Positions 33,878-45,727 of a stretch of DNA of 64,000 bases are shown here, in pieces. Numbering within the stretch: position 1 is the stretch's first letter; every line of letters begins with the position of its first letter. Position numbers and translations under genes: made by a program. A model generated the notes under the pieces. That model was given only the letters and a program-made list of their open reading frames with translations. It was not told the origin of the DNA and ran no database searches. This stretch comes from Diphasiastrum complanatum (taxonomy: Eukaryota > Streptophyta > Lycopodiopsida > Lycopodiales > Lycopodiaceae). The DNA lies in the NCBI GenBank assembly GCA_029204225.1, contig CM055111.1, positions 15,689,207 to 15,753,206 on the forward strand. Reading direction: 5' to 3'.

Positions 33878-34700
33878 TGTTGGAGTTTAATCTAACTCCT
33901 ACTCATCCCAACAGCCCTCCTTCCTTCTCTAAATTTTACTCTTTCAAATGTAACTTGTAGAAAATGAATTCACATTAATATCTGGTTTTTACTCGCATTT
34001 TTTGCACAGCCAAAAATGTGAAAAACCCGACACTATTTTTACACTGAGTTTTCTAATAGGCGACACTTGCCCTATAATAGGTCGAAGCTGTCCTATAAAC
34101 GCCAAAGGTGTCTTCCAAATGCTGAAGGTGTCTTTCAAACGCCAAAGGTGTTTTCCAAATGCTGAAGGTGTTTTCCAAACGCTGAAGATGTCTTCCAAAC
34201 GTCAAAGGTGCCATACAAATCTTGAAGGCTACCCTTAGGTAAAGGCAACAGCCAAAAGACCAAGGAGTGTAGCATTTCCAGTCTGCAGAAATATACGGAT
34301 TTTTGCTATCAGACCAAAAAGCCTTCTTGCTCCATCAATGAACTTATCCACTGATCAGATTAATAGTTGTTATCAATCTTGTAATTTTAAAGTTAAATTA
34401 GTACAAGATTTTTCAGTTGATATGTATATATACATGTAATTGAGCGATTGTATTAAGATGATTATGATATGTAAGGTCAAATAGCAGAAATCACCTTTTA
34501 TCAGTAGTTGACTCCTCAGAGTAAATGATTATAGAGAGGGAGAGAACTATTTTAGAATCTTAGCAATTGTCTTGAATCTGTTAGTAGGATCGTGCGCTTA
34601 TCAGCGCAATTGTATTGTGGTATGATCGTTGTATTTACAACTTCAATATCAGTCTCACTATTGTTCTACACCTTTGCATTCTTGTTGAATGATAAATCTC
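33878..34700 (+). repeat. Probable 3' LTR of copia F, right end unclear
   Basis: TGTTGGAGTTTAATC directly follows the purine tract of F. No second copy exists here, so the right edge is a guess. It contains the 20-bp minisatellite at 34088. Confidence 0.5.
34088..34227 (+). repeat. Minisatellite, seven 20-bp units
   Basis: Seven head-to-tail units like GTGTCTTCCAAATGCTGAAG with few mismatches: 34088, 34108, 34128, 34148, 34168, 34188 and 34208. There are no spacers and no coding sense. Confidence 0.95.
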
Positions 34701-35622
34701 GCTCCTCTCACACAAACTCTATTAAGAAGAGAAGAAATGAAAAAATACTAAGCTAGACAAAGCAAGAAATAGCTTAAAACAAAAAACGAAAGCAAGAGAA
34801 CAAGCAGAGATGGTGAAGAAGAGCAGAAACGGGGCCAATGTTGTATCTTTCGCATCCTCCGTCGGCTATGGCTCCATCTAGCATGACTATGGCGGTCTCC
34901 CAGCTAGTCTATGCTATGCCTTCTCCAACTAGCTTGAGCAAGAGGATGGGAAGAGCACAATGAGCACAAGTTGAGTATTAGGTAAGATCCACTCTTCCTT
35001 CTTTTCTCTCCTTAGCAACAAACAAATGATGGCTAAACCTAAAGAATAAAACAATCCCAACCCTTAATCTATGGCTTCTCTTCTAGACTAAGGTGGTCAT
35101 CCTACCCTCAATCTAGTTAACTTGGCAGTGATCCATTCATATGATACATACGATGCAAGGAAGAAAGCAAACTCACAAAGGGAGAACAAAGAGACAAAAT
35201 AAGAAGATCCAACTTTTAGGAACAAGATAGCACACAAACGAACTCTCTCCAAAATGAGTCATTCTCACTCTTATTTATAGTGGGAGTGGGTGTCTCTTAC
35301 AAAATGGGCTCTATGGGGCATGTGGGAGCAAGCACTGATATCACTCTATGGGCGGAATTAGATATCAGCTATGATACCACTTCTATTGGAAGAAAAATAA
35401 GGAAATTGTTATAACCAAGACCGTGGATTACTTAGAGAATGGAGTTACGAGCGGTTCTTTGTGTGTGGAATTAGATTATCAATGTAGGAGTCATAGACTG
35501 CCGTGAAAGGGAGATTGCAAAAGGGATTAGGCGTCTGAGACAACCATGCAATCCTCTAATACTGATAACCTGATATGAAGAGAATGTAAAATTAACTCAG
35601 GCGTTAGAGACAACCATACAAT

Positions 35623-35625
<3 letters not shown>
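34701..35625. other. No gene; possible decayed retroelement leader
   Basis: No open frame of note. 'gctatgataccact' near 35368 resembles a damaged minus-strand PBS. 'agacaaccatgcaat' and 'agacaaccatacaat' recur about 75 bp apart (35540, 35608). Confidence 0.35.

Positions 35626-35659
<34 letters not shown>
35626..35659. repeat. (CT)n microsatellite
   Basis: Seventeen CT units. Confidence 0.97.
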
Positions 35660-35665
<6 letters not shown>

Positions 35666-35743
35666 TTTATTTTTCAAAAAAAGAACAAAACATAAACTCC
35701 AAAAGCTTTCAACATCTTCAAGCATACATCTACACTCCACCTC

Positions 35744-35762
35744 TTCTCTCTCTCTCTCTCTC
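35744..35762. repeat. (CT)n microsatellite, short
   Basis: Nine or so CT units, about 85 bp after the previous array. Confidence 0.9.
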
Positions 35763-35889
35763 ACAAATTCCAAATCTAATACTATATTATCACCAAACAC
35801 TATCCTAAATAATACTAACAATGTATTACAAGAAAACAATATTCAAAACCATTCTAAATCAATGCAAAATTCAAAAACACATACACATA

Positions 35890-35890
<1 letters not shown>

Positions 35891-35928
<38 letters not shown>
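35891..35928. repeat. (CT)n microsatellite
   Basis: About nineteen CT units. Three CT arrays fall within 300 bp. Confidence 0.97.
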
Positions 35929-35929
<1 letters not shown>

Positions 35930-37420
35930 AACAAACAAGAAAAAATCAAGCACCAAACTCAAGCATTGGTCTTCAATCACCAACCTCAAGCACTGATCTC
36001 CAAGCACTGATCTTCAAGCAGTGATCGCCCTCAATCACTCCAAAGACACTCCAACTTACAGAAAACAAATTGAGAGAAAAGGTGCTGGATCGCGGGAATT
36101 CAATAATTGAAACAGACGTCAGATTCCGATGTTCATGCCCATTCAAACCTGGACGACAGCTGCCAGATGTTGTGGACAACTTTTTGGATTGCTGACGTAG
36201 ACGTTGGAATCCAACATCCATCGCATTCCGACGTTCACATCCGATAACACGTAATTTTAAAAATATATATATATGCCACATCATATCCACGTCGGAATGA
36301 GTTGATTAATGGGCTGTTTTGCTTCTCTCATGTAGCATTCAGCTGGGTTTGTGTTCAAGTAAATGCTACTGAGCTTTATTTTCAGGTAAATGTTGTTTGA
36401 TCCTTTGAATTCAAGTAAATGATGTTACGTTGCATCTACAGAACATGCCAAATTTTTAACATACATTCCAAACAAAGAGATAAAATTATTGGATACTGAA
36501 CTTGAATAAACCAAAGCTAATCACTCAAGACATTCTCACAAATTTTCTCAATCCGAATGTGAAGTCAATGGTGTGGAAATAGACCCTTGTCAAACTCAAT
36601 TTGACAATAAACTCTTCTTTAGGTTTGCTCTTGGATTTTGTGTTTCTCACAAAAATCTCATTATAAATTATCCTTTGTATTCAGTTGATCTAAATGTGGT
36701 TCCAACCTTTTATTTTAAGAGAGTCTCAATTTGTAAAAGCCCTTATTAAGAAAAAAATTGGTGGTACTAATACGAGGAGCAAGAGTGACAATCTTAAGTG
36801 GCATATTTTATCACAAATTTTTTAGTTGTATTTTGCACACATTTTTCAATTCAATCAATTGTAGGCATTAATATTTTAGTCATCATAAATATGTGTATTT
36901 TAGAAATAATTCAACAAATGTTTTTTTTTAAAAAGAATTTTTAAACTGTTCAAATCAGTTCAAGTTTCAATTGTTTTCACAAAAGTTAAACTTCCAAAGT
37001 TTGAAAATCTGAAATTATTCCAAAAAAAAATCAATAATCTCATCACATTTGAAAGTTTACAGTAGAGCCAAATTTGGAATTGAAAGAATTAATAATAAAT
37101 TATGTTTTTTCATATTTGTAAATTATAACAAAATGAAACTTTTTTAATTTTTTATTAATTTTTACATATTTGGCAAACAATTTTCAACCTTTTGAAAAAA
37201 TGAGTCTCTAGGTCATTTCTAGTTTTTTTGGTCATTGTGTTCTAGGATATAAAAGGAACCTAATACGTTCTTGTTTTCAGAGCTAGTTTATATTTTGTTT
37301 GTGTTCAATCTCATGTCTCCTTTTTTCTTTTTTTCCAGTCTCTAAGGCTTTTGATGGTGGTTCAGTCGAAATGCCAATCAAAGATGTCGTTTGAAAGTTC
37401 TTTGGTCTGGCATGGAGTTG
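35930..37420. other. AT-rich stretch with no gene recognised
   Basis: Long A and T runs, a short (TA)n near 36263, and a repeated phrase 'tcaagtaaatg' at 36355-36425. No domain is visible on either strand. Confidence 0.5.
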
Positions 37421-37582
37421 GTCGGTTGAGATGGTGAGGAACCCGTTGGTCGAGATTGGACCCAGAACCGTTAGTCGAGATTTGATCGCTTTCGTCGGTC
37501 GAGATCTAATCGAAAACTCGTCGGTCGAGATCTGACGCGAACCCGTCAGTCGAGATCTGACGTGAACCCGTCGGTCGAGATT
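37421..37582 (+). repeat. Degenerate minisatellite, 24-27-bp units
   Basis: About seven units built on 'cccgtcggtcgagatctgac'. They have variable length and are GC-richer than the surroundings. The antisense frame over it is a repeat shadow. Confidence 0.85.
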
Positions 37583-37607
37583 TGAGGCGAAAGACGCTTT
37601 CGCCTCA
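37583..37607. other. Perfect 11-bp hairpin with ACG loop
   Basis: TGAGGCGAAAG - ACG - CTTTCGCCTCA, at the end of the minisatellite. It has no T tract and no gene context that would make it a terminator. Confidence 0.8.
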
Positions 37608-37692
37608 GATCTGGACCATGTGGTTACCATGTTCTCTCATTAATATTGATCCATATTATCAATACAAGCATTGTCCATAGTCGTTGCATGCA

Positions 37693-38190
37693 TTTCTTGG
37701 AACAATTCATGAAAACATTGAAAGGCTTCGTAAGACAATGAGCAAGGCCTGAGGGTAGCATGGCGGAAGGATGGCTAGTGCAAGAGTCCATGGCTTATAT
37801 CACGAAGTTCCTTGCTCATAGAGATCCTTCTATTCTTCCTCTTTGGGATAATCAGGATGATGAGTGTGTTGTTAGGGAGGTTCCTCAAGGAAAAGGACCG
37901 ATCAAGAGAATGAGTGAGTCCTTCATAGAGAAGGTGAATAAGTTTTGCATTCTTAATAGTGAAGAAATGCAAAAGTGGACTTTGAGATACGAAGAGTCCA
38001 AAGCTCGTACACAAACTGCTTGAGCCACTTTCAGGAGAGGGCATAGAAGACAACCATACCCACCTGACTTCGCCCTTCTACCCAAGGAAATGCCGCTTGA
38101 TTGGCTATGTGATGCCCTTAGAGAAGGCTCGAAAAACAATGAGGAAGTAACAAAGAGAGAGCGAGAATTTGCAAGAGGGTGCGATTTTGA
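37693..38190 (+). pseudogene. CACTA (En/Spm) transposase C-terminal relic
   Basis: Reads EQFMKTLKGFVRQ, stop, ARPEGSMAEGWLVQESMAYI, then DDECVVREVPQGKG, SFIEKVNKFCILNSEEMQKW, a stop at about 38021, and PYPPDFALLPKEMPLDWLCD with REFARGCDFDI. The 'YLKTLKGxVRxxARPEGSMAEGW' arrangement is typical of the DUF4218 region downstream of the tnp2 transposase domain in plant CACTA elements. The catalytic domain and the terminal CACTA repeats are not seen. The protein would take part in cut-and-paste transposition; this piece is broken by two stops and truncated. Confidence 0.85.
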
Positions 38191-38869
38191 TATAAGCTAT
38201 GTACATCATTCACATGTTAAGCTATTTGTACATGTAATTTTCTACTATTTGTTATATCCCTAACACATTCTATTCTTTCTCGATCAATACAAAAAATACA
38301 ATTCATTGTGAACGCATTGATGACACTTTTGTATAGAGCGGATTGTCAAAAATAGAAACATCTATGATTGTTGAGTCTGTGAATAATTTCAGATTATTAA
38401 GATCCAAAATGTTTCCTTTGATCTTTGGTTAGATAGACAAGCAACTCACCAATTTTACCAATGTAGAAAAACCAACATCTACACTATGAATGAGATGCAA
38501 ACTCCAATAGAGCAGACTGGGACTCCTAACTATTGGCTATTTTCAGTCATTTTATATTGAAATCTTGCAGCTTTTACATGTCGATTCCTATATAGTGTCA
38601 AAATTGGCTAAAAAATTAGCCTGATTTTTTATGCCAAAAATTTGGCTAACAAGTCGATACATCTGAAGTCTTGTAGATACTTGTTAAGATATCTCATGCT
38701 TCTTTGGAGGTGGTACTATTTGAGACATGAGAAATCTAAATGTCCTTCAGAGTCAAGGATACAATGGCAAGTGCATTGCCATCCTTTGCTTCCCATGTTG
38801 GGAGCAATTCTGGTTCCTTCGGTCTACGTACTGAACCGTTTACATATCCCCATAGCTCCTTCTCGATCA
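38191..38869. other. No gene recognised
   Basis: Open frames (for example 38642-38887) show no domain. Possibly leader of the gypsy relic that follows. Confidence 0.4.
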
Positions 38870-39790
38870 AGATCATCCTCATTTTGAATTTTCAAATATG
38901 GAAATCAATTCCGTTGAACTTGCTAATCAAGCGGATCTCAGAAGTTGAACCTTCCATTATGATTGATGATAATGACAAAAGACGAATGCATACGAGACTA
39001 TATCGAGTGTTTCAAATGCCTCAAAAGTCAAGTACAAGAACAGCCCTCCGAACAGATGCTCATCATTTGGTTCCTAGTCGGACATCCGCAATGGATTAGA
39101 CACGAGCTTAAATCAGATCACGAATATATGAGCCTCAAATTAGCTGTGTCTGATGCCATCAAGGAATAAGACAAAGGATCAGATGTTGAGGAATCCAGGG
39201 AAAGGTGAGCACCATGTGCTCCTATCCATGAGTCAAAGTCGATTGAGGACACCCGAGATCAGCTTTGGAAATTCCAGTTGGAGTTGCTTCATAAGCAACA
39301 TCAACTACAGAGGGAGAAACTCACCAATGAGTTTCAAACTACCTTGAAGTCTATCCAAAGCAGTATGCCTAGTCAGCCAAACTCTGCACAAGCACCTTAT
39401 AGACGAAACCTAATATGGTGCCCACACTGTCGGGCTACACATCCTGCTGATGCTTGTCCGTCATACCGGCCTATCCAAGCACATACAATCCAACCATATG
39501 AAGAACACCCATCACAGTCTGGACATTTCCTGACTTATCATGAATACCCACCACAAAGTCTAGAACAATTAGCCATACAAGATGGCTATGCTGTTATACA
39601 AGGGTCATTGCACACCAGATGTTTCATCTGTGGTGAAGCTAGCCACCTCATGGCTGATTGTCCAGTCAAGACCAAGTATCAGGCTGAGTGTCCTGACTGT
39701 ATCAGAAAACACAATTTCAAGGACTATCCAAAACAATCAACTAAGATCCTACCTGCTTGTCACGTTAGTTATGAATCATGATAGGATCCT
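38870..39790 (+). pseudogene. gag: Ty3/gypsy Gag relic Y3
   Basis: Frame-shifted pieces of a gypsy capsid: KDECIRDYIECFKCLKSQVQ, EQPSEQMLIIWFLVGHPQWI and LAVSDAIKE (38963-39169). A long frame (39278-39781) follows with HKQHQLQREKLTNEFQTTLK, a CPHC/H/C cluster, and a CCHC zinc knuckle CFICGEASHLMADC near 39640, then a second Cys/His-rich segment CPDCIRKHNF. Such Gag forms the particle and binds RNA. Stops and frame changes are present, and no protease or RT is recognisable after it. Confidence 0.8.
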
Positions 39791-41485
39791 CACGACAACA
39801 ACATGAGCACCATGGCAACCAACAGTTAAACTTGTTGCTCAATTGAGAAGTTTCTTGCAAACTTCTACATTACCGCACAATACACCAGCTCCATAATGCA
39901 AAAGGACACTAATATGAAATGAGTCATTGTTGAAAGAAAGTGAAACCGATAGTCCATCATCTACTACAATGTCCAACCAAGAGCAACCTCCACAGGAAAT
40001 TGATAGTTTTTCTCCCCTTCTACAACCTCAAATCTATTTGTCTTTCCACGTGCTGATAAGATTTCCAATGTGCCAATACACAATAAATCTATGATTCGGA
40101 AATCCAGATAGAGATTCGGTTCTGAATCTCTTGCTCAGAGAGGTCCTTAGGACATAGTACCTCAACCATATCTACATCTCAAACTATATCTTACAACATC
40201 TACTATCAATGATGATAGATTTTAGTGTAACCAACCCTGTCTTGTTTTGACAAGGGCATGTCAGAGTAAGTCACATTACTCTACAAAAAAATGGAATATT
40301 GCAACTGTCAACGAAAATTATCAATGTCGATGAATGCAAGTTTTGTTTGACAAGTGCACTACAGTTCTCACTCTCTGTACAGTTTGTTTATTTCCTTGTT
40401 GCCCTTCATTCCTAGTGTGTGATTGATTTTTGCATGAGAAATACCTATTGCACGAGAGTCTTCCGTAGAGCATCTCAATCATACATTTTCATTCATATAT
40501 CCACCTTCAGATCACCTTGCACAGAGTTTACAATGTTTGTGCATACTGAAGCTTTGAGAAATCTTTCTCACGTTAGAGTTGATTCCTGAATCTCATCGTC
40601 ATATTCATCTTTGAGTCAACTACAACAAGATTGAAACAAATATAGTTAAAATCTGTTCAATCTTTACTCCAGTCACATGTTCAACACGTTTTCAACTACG
40701 TGTTCCACACGCCGATCCAATCCTAACATGAACAGTTACAAACAACAACATTCCCACCAACAGATTTTTGGGGGGGAAGAGTGGATATGCTTGGATCCAC
40801 TTGAGCAGTTACGCTGCCAACAAGATCAATAGCCAAGGTCACAAGTCAAATATAAAAAGACAAGGCTAAAGACAACAAATGGGTAATCTGAAGAGACTCA
40901 ATTAAAATAAGTATTCCAGTCACAATGAAAATCCTTCAGAAAAGTGAAACACAAGCATTGGAAAATCAATCTCCTTCAACCAATTTCCTGCCATACTTCT
41001 TCACCCATTCTCATGCCTATCATCCACACCATCTACCGATGTCACAACCTCCACTCTTCCTTCTATATGTTTGTTTGTCTTCAGTTTACTGTTCTTCTAA
41101 GAAATCCCCAATTTTTGATAGTCTTACCGAAGCAGCTGATAGATCATTGCAAGTATCTTGCGGAGACTAACTGCCACCTACAATGGATGATCAGCCAAAC
41201 AAAGATCTAAGAAGCAGATGACAAAGCAACTAGAAGACATAAGAAATTAAGCAAAGAACCTGAGGAGGAAAGGACAAAAACTTAAGCAACAGATGAATCA
41301 GATCAACCTTGATCAAAAGAAACTCTCCGAAGCAATGATAGTTGAATCCTCTTCTATGAAGTCCAAAGAGATCCAAAAGTAATGGATCAAAAGAAAGAGC
41401 TGAAGTAAAGTAAAGATGAAGACAACCATGAACCTGGTTCGTGGTCGAAGCTCGACATTGCAAGAGTCCAAGGCTGCAACTGTAG
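39791..41485. other. Decayed sequence, probably gypsy remainder
   Basis: No clear domain. 'ttttgggggggaagag' followed by TGGATATGC at about 40767-40790 could be a polypurine tract and LTR start for Y3. A Lys/Gln-rich segment (about 41240-41385) may be a coiled-coil relic. The edge at 41486 is where the G2 LTR begins. Confidence 0.35.
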
Positions 41486-42209
41486 ATGCATCTGCATTCA
41501 AGATCAGATACAATGAGAAAATCATCTATATTGATTTCTCTTCTGAATTTCTTCAAGCACTGCATGCGAATCCACGTAGTGCATTGGCGTGAGAGAAACG
41601 TGGTTCTCTCACGAGTAATAGTCTTGCTTCACTAGCGGACAGTTGGATATTCTGATCCTAGACAGAATTGTCTTCGCGCGCAGGCGGACATGTATTCTGT
41701 ATATCGTCTTGATTGCTTACCAGCATCAGACTTCTGTATATATTACCCACTGTGTATCATGTTTTTGATCTACATGTCAAGTATAATGCAGTAAGTATGG
41801 TCTCTCTGTGTAAATCTAAGATTAGAGTGATTAAGCATCTACAACTAACCAGAGAATTACAAGAGTGGCAGATTAGCCACGACCTAGGGAGTATCTGCTA
41901 ATGTCATGCCATCAGATCAAATTACTGTACTTATGGGTACTTGCATGATCTTTGTGGTACTCCTTGGGGTGTGAGCGCTGAACGGGTTTTGTTTACCACG
42001 TCTGTCTTCAACCGTACTAGACCGCGAAAGAATCTTGTTCGTGGATCTTTTGTGTTCACGAACCATTCGTCTTCGTCTCTGTTGACTTTTTGCGTTCGTG
42101 AAACTCTTTGTGTTTCATGTCTCCAAATGTTCGAGTTCGCGAACATGTTCATCAGGCGAAGGGCTGAAAGCTAGCAAGCCTTTGTAATCAGAAACATTTT
42201 GTTCCTTCA
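41486..42209 (-). repeat. 3' LTR of copia G2, 3' end missing
   Basis: On the minus strand it starts TGAAGGAACAAAATG after the purine tract TTTGAGAGGGAGC (42210-42222). It matches G1 (18580-19352) and, over 41486-41755, the 5' LTR at 45450-45727. Confidence 0.88.
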
Positions 42210-42222
42210 GCTCCCTCTCAAA

Positions 42223-43340
42223 TCATAATAGCTTTACGATCCTGAGACTGCTCCTTTGTCTCTCAAAGAGTCCTTTGTCCAGGGCCTCTGTGAAGATGTC
42301 AGCAACCATGTCTTTCATTCCTATGAAGGTGGTCTGCATCATTTTCTTTTCAATCAGATCCCTGATCAAGTGATACTTGATGGCAATGTGCTTCGTTCTG
42401 AAATGGAACACGGGATCTTTCATCAGGTATATTGCAGAGGTGTTGTCCATCTGCAAGACCAGAGGCTCATTCCTGATTCGTCCAGGAACTGCCTTAGCCA
42501 AATTATTCCATTGGCCATCTTCACTGTTGCTACGTACTCTGCTTCACAGGATGGCTGGGCTACAATGGTCTGCTTCTTGCTAACCCAAAGAACTGCTGCT
42601 CTTGATGTGATGGTGCATCCTCATGAGACGTTTTACAATTGTCCTTGAGAAATGCCTAGCTAGCATCATTGTAGGAAAGTATCCTGAGACCTGCACCATG
42701 ACAATAACACAAGCCATAGTCCCTCATTAATTGAAGATATTGCAAAATTTGTTTTGCAATCTTCCAATGTGTCGAGCCTGGATTCGTGCAGTATTGGCTA
42801 ATCCATAACACTGCATAAGCAATATCAGGACGTGTGTTGTCTGCAAGGTACATCAGTGATCCTATCAGCTTCCTGTAAGGTGTGGGCTGCATTTGTTCTC
42901 TCTTTGCCTCAGTCCTTGGACAATCATCATTCGTTAGCACCATCCCTGCGAGCATTGGAGTGTTTGCTCCTTTGTAGTTTAACATCCCAAAGTCCTCTAG
43001 GATTTTCTGGGTGTATCTGGACCGATGAAGGTATAACTTACCTCCCTCATAGTCCCTTTCGATTTGTAAGCCTAGGTAACAACTGGCTTCTCCCAGATCC
43101 ACTATCTCAAAATGTTTTGAGATGTTTGTCTTCACCTCAGCAATTAGCTGCTCACTCCTACAAAGTATCAAAGTGTCGTCCACATATATAGCGTTGAAAC
43201 CATCTTGGTTTATAGGAACTGCGGTGGTAGGTTGTCTCTCGAATCTTTCTTCATCAGATTCGTCATTCGAATGGGAGACGACTCAAAAATCTTTGTTTTC
43301 ATGTTCGTCTGCTACTCCCTCTGTCACTAGCGTCAGGTCA
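42223..43340 (-). pseudogene. pol: G2 RT C-terminal half and RNase H
   Basis: Read on minus: an acidic linker (VTEGVADEHENKDF and ESDEERFERQP) fused to NAIYVDDTLILC (YVDD near 43180), then LGEASCYLGLQIERDYEGG, TPYRKLIGSLMYLADNTRPD and HWKIAKQILQYL. The frame changes at the ILSYNDAS segment of RNase H (about 42656), with LVLQMDNTSAIYLMKDPVFH, FRTKHIAIKYHLIRDLIEK and MVADIFTEALDKG to the end. Everything between the integrase N-terminus and the RT palm has been deleted, including the fingers. Confidence 0.87.
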
Positions 43341-44140
43341 TAGTATTGTCTCTCCAGAACTTTGTAGGATAAAATACACTCTGGCAAACTTGCTATAATC
43401 ATCAATAAAGGGTATATAATATTCTGAACCTCCTAATGAAATCACGTTGAATGGTCCACAGATGTCAGAATGCACTAGCTCCAGAATCTTAGTCGTTCTG
43501 TAGGAGTCTTTGACGAATGGAGTGCACGACATCTTGCCTTTTAAACATGCATCACAGGTGGTCAAACTGGTTGCATTCAAGATGCTGACCCCCTGTTATC
43601 GCTCCATGATGACATGCCTGGTAAAGTGCCATTGAGTTCATGTGGCAGAGTCTTTTGTGCCACAGAGTGTCTGGCGAGTCATCATGGGTCTGATGCATCT
43701 GATCTTCAGGTAGGTGCACCTTCAGATGATATAGGTTGGCTTTTCTTATGCCTTGAGCTATGAGAGTGCTGGTGCTGGCGTCAATCACATTGCATGCTTC
43801 GTTAGAAAATGTCACACACTTGCTATTCTTGCTACAGAGAGAAAGTCTTGCTGTAGAGTAGGCATGAATAGAACATCCTCGAGTCGTCTGTCTCTGTCGT
43901 TGGTGTTGAGCCATAGTGAACCAATGTCTTTCACTTGATGTCTAGATCCATCCCCCAAGAACTATGAATCTCGAGAGATCCACACTTCTGAAATCAGACA
44001 TTATTCGTCGTGATGTCACGAAGTGTGGGGTGGCACTTGAATCTAGAATCACCTCATGTGTGTCAGACATTGATGTTGCACACACATCTTCACAGATGTA
44101 GGCGGTCGAATAATTTATATTCGTTCTTTCTTCGCCCATC
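43341..44140 (-). pseudogene. pol: G2 protease and integrase N-terminus
   Basis: On minus: protease motif VILDSSATPHFV, where DSGA has become DSSA (about 44035). Next come LYHLKVHLPEDQMHQTHDDS, LWHKRLCHMNSMALYQACHH and CDACLKGKMSCTPF, then the start of the integrase core LVHSDICGPFN and FIDDYSKFARVYFI. The first catalytic Asp is kept; the second Asp and the Glu lie in the deletion that follows at SSGETIL. Frame changes occur near 43560 and 43930. Confidence 0.85.
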
Positions 44141-44199
44141 TTCGAGCTCTCGGGCTCCTCGACATAGGAAGAACTATTGTTGTTCTCCTATCTGTTCTG

Positions 44200-45099
44200 T
44201 GTTGATCTGTTTCTTGGGTTATGGTGGCAGTCCATGGCTGCATGACCCTTCTTATGGCAATGGATACACTCAATCTTGGGATTGAGCCAGCTAGTATATA
44301 CTATATGCCCGTCTCTTCTGCATCTCATGCAGGTCTTCTTGTCTGTATCTTGTCGTTTTGACCTCCGTTTGGTCTTCTAGTTGCTCTTGCTGGTCCTCTC
44401 TGCTTGCTGGTCATGATCCTGCCTCTGATCCGACTCCCTCTTAGGCTTGAATTATTTCTTGGATTTTTCTCTGTTGTCGTAGAGGGCCTGGTCAGAGCCA
44501 TCCTTGTGATCAAGGTGTTCTCTGGCCTCAACTTCCTCTCGAATCTCGACAATCACCTTTTCAAAGTTCGTGGTGAAATCTTTCGCGAGCAGGATTCGTG
44601 TCGTCTGGAAAGATCTGGATAAGGCTCTCAACAGATACGTGAGGTCCTTCTCACCTGATATTGCATTATCTGTTCCAGAGTTGTGTAGAGATAGAAACAG
44701 ATCCTTCATCTTTCTCATGAAGGAGGTGAGGTCTTTTCCATCCCATTGTAGATTTGTCAACTGATCTTCCAGCATCATGATCTGACTTTTTTATTTCGTC
44801 TGAAATCTTGTGAGCAGTGCATCCCACATCCCCTTAGATTTGGAGAATGTAGCCAGATCAAGTGTAAGGCTATCTTCGATGGAAGATGATAGCAAGGTTA
44901 CTGCCTTGTCGTTTTTCTCCCTCCATTCGCGTAGCTCCTTGCCTGTTGTTGTAGGCAATTCTTCTGTGCCATCCACCCAGGAAAAGAGTCCTTCGCCCTT
45001 AAATATTAAGGATGTCTTAACTTTCTAGGCTAGAAAGTTAGATCCTAAAGAATCAAGTATAGTGCAGATCTTGCTTTGCATGCTGCTGATTGAAGCCAT
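44200..45099 (-). pseudogene. gag: G2 Gag
   Basis: Minus-strand start MASISSMQSKICTILDSLGS (45099). Trp of the usual NxxxWK motif is replaced by a stop (near 45026). Then KGEGLFSWVDGTEELP, GKELREWREKNDKAVTLLSS, and after a further stop LTNLQWDGKDLTSFMRKMKD and LLRALSRSFQTTRILLAKDF. A CCHC knuckle CIHCHKKGHAAMDC (about 44230-44270) closes the protein. H has a related Gag (GKELREWSLKNDRAIAIIAS). Confidence 0.86.
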
Positions 45100-45201
45100 T
45101 GTTTCTTGAAGTCTGTTTCCTTGTTGATGGTTGATTGTCTGAATGCTTGGCCTCCTGGATCTAATAGCTTCTTTTGGCTATGTCAGAATTTGGCAGGGCG
45201 G

Positions 45202-45213
45202 GCTCTGATACCA
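45202..45213 (-). other. Primer-binding site of copia G2
   Basis: On the minus strand TGGTATCAGAGC, one base from the LTR end. Confidence 0.92.
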
Positions 45214-45214
45214 C

Positions 45215-45727
45215 TGAGGAGAATCAGTCATGATTCGCAAGGCAAATCCGGCACGACTCCCTCTCTCAGCTCGGATGGAGTTCAGATGCGACCACTGGAC
45301 ATTGCCAGCTGAATCGCTCTTACAATCCTCTAGAGTGTAGTCAATCATTGCTGATCTACGTTCATAAAATTAATACAACATTCGATTTAGTTTCAACCAA
45401 ATTGTGGAATTCAAAAGAACAAGAAAACTCAAACATACAAAATAAGCAGCATATGCATTCGCATTCAAGATTAGATACAATAAGAAAATCGTCTATATTG
45501 ATTTCTCTTCTGAATTTCTTCAAGTACTGCATGCAAATCCACGCAGTGCATTGGCATGGGAGAAACACGGTTCTCTCACGAGTGATAGTCTTGCTTCACT
45601 AGCAGACAATTGGATCTTTTGCTCCTAGACAGAATTGTCTTTGCACGCAGGCGGACATGTATTCTGTATATGGTCTTGATTGCTTACTAGCATCAGACTT
45701 CTGTATATATTACCCACTGTGTATTAT
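45215..45727 (-). repeat. 5' LTR of copia G2, 5' part missing
   Basis: Ends TCCTCA next to the PBS, an imperfect inverse of the LTR start TGAAGGA. Shared with 41486-41755. Cut at 45727 by copia D2. Confidence 0.85.

Larger units (their letters stand above)
41486..45727 (-). mobile_element. Copia G2, both LTRs truncated, pol core deleted
   Basis: A minus-strand copia element with part of its 5' LTR (45215-45727), PBS, gag, protease, integrase N-terminus, RT C-terminal half, RNase H, purine tract and most of its 3' LTR (41486-42209). Outer LTR ends are cut by neighbours: D2 on the right, undefined sequence on the left. Its gag is related to that of element H. Confidence 0.9.

Noticed and set aside
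34088-34227. CRISPR-like array
   Set aside because: Units are directly joined without spacers, and the setting is plant nuclear.
35360-35380. Primer-binding site of another element
   Set aside because: 'gctatgatacca' has one mismatch and no LTR pair could be found around it.
37583-37607. Rho-independent terminator
   Set aside because: Strong stem but no T tract and a eukaryotic context.
37283-37630. 115-codon minus ORF rich in Arg/Ser/Thr
   Set aside because: Covers the minisatellite; its repeated residues mirror the DNA units.
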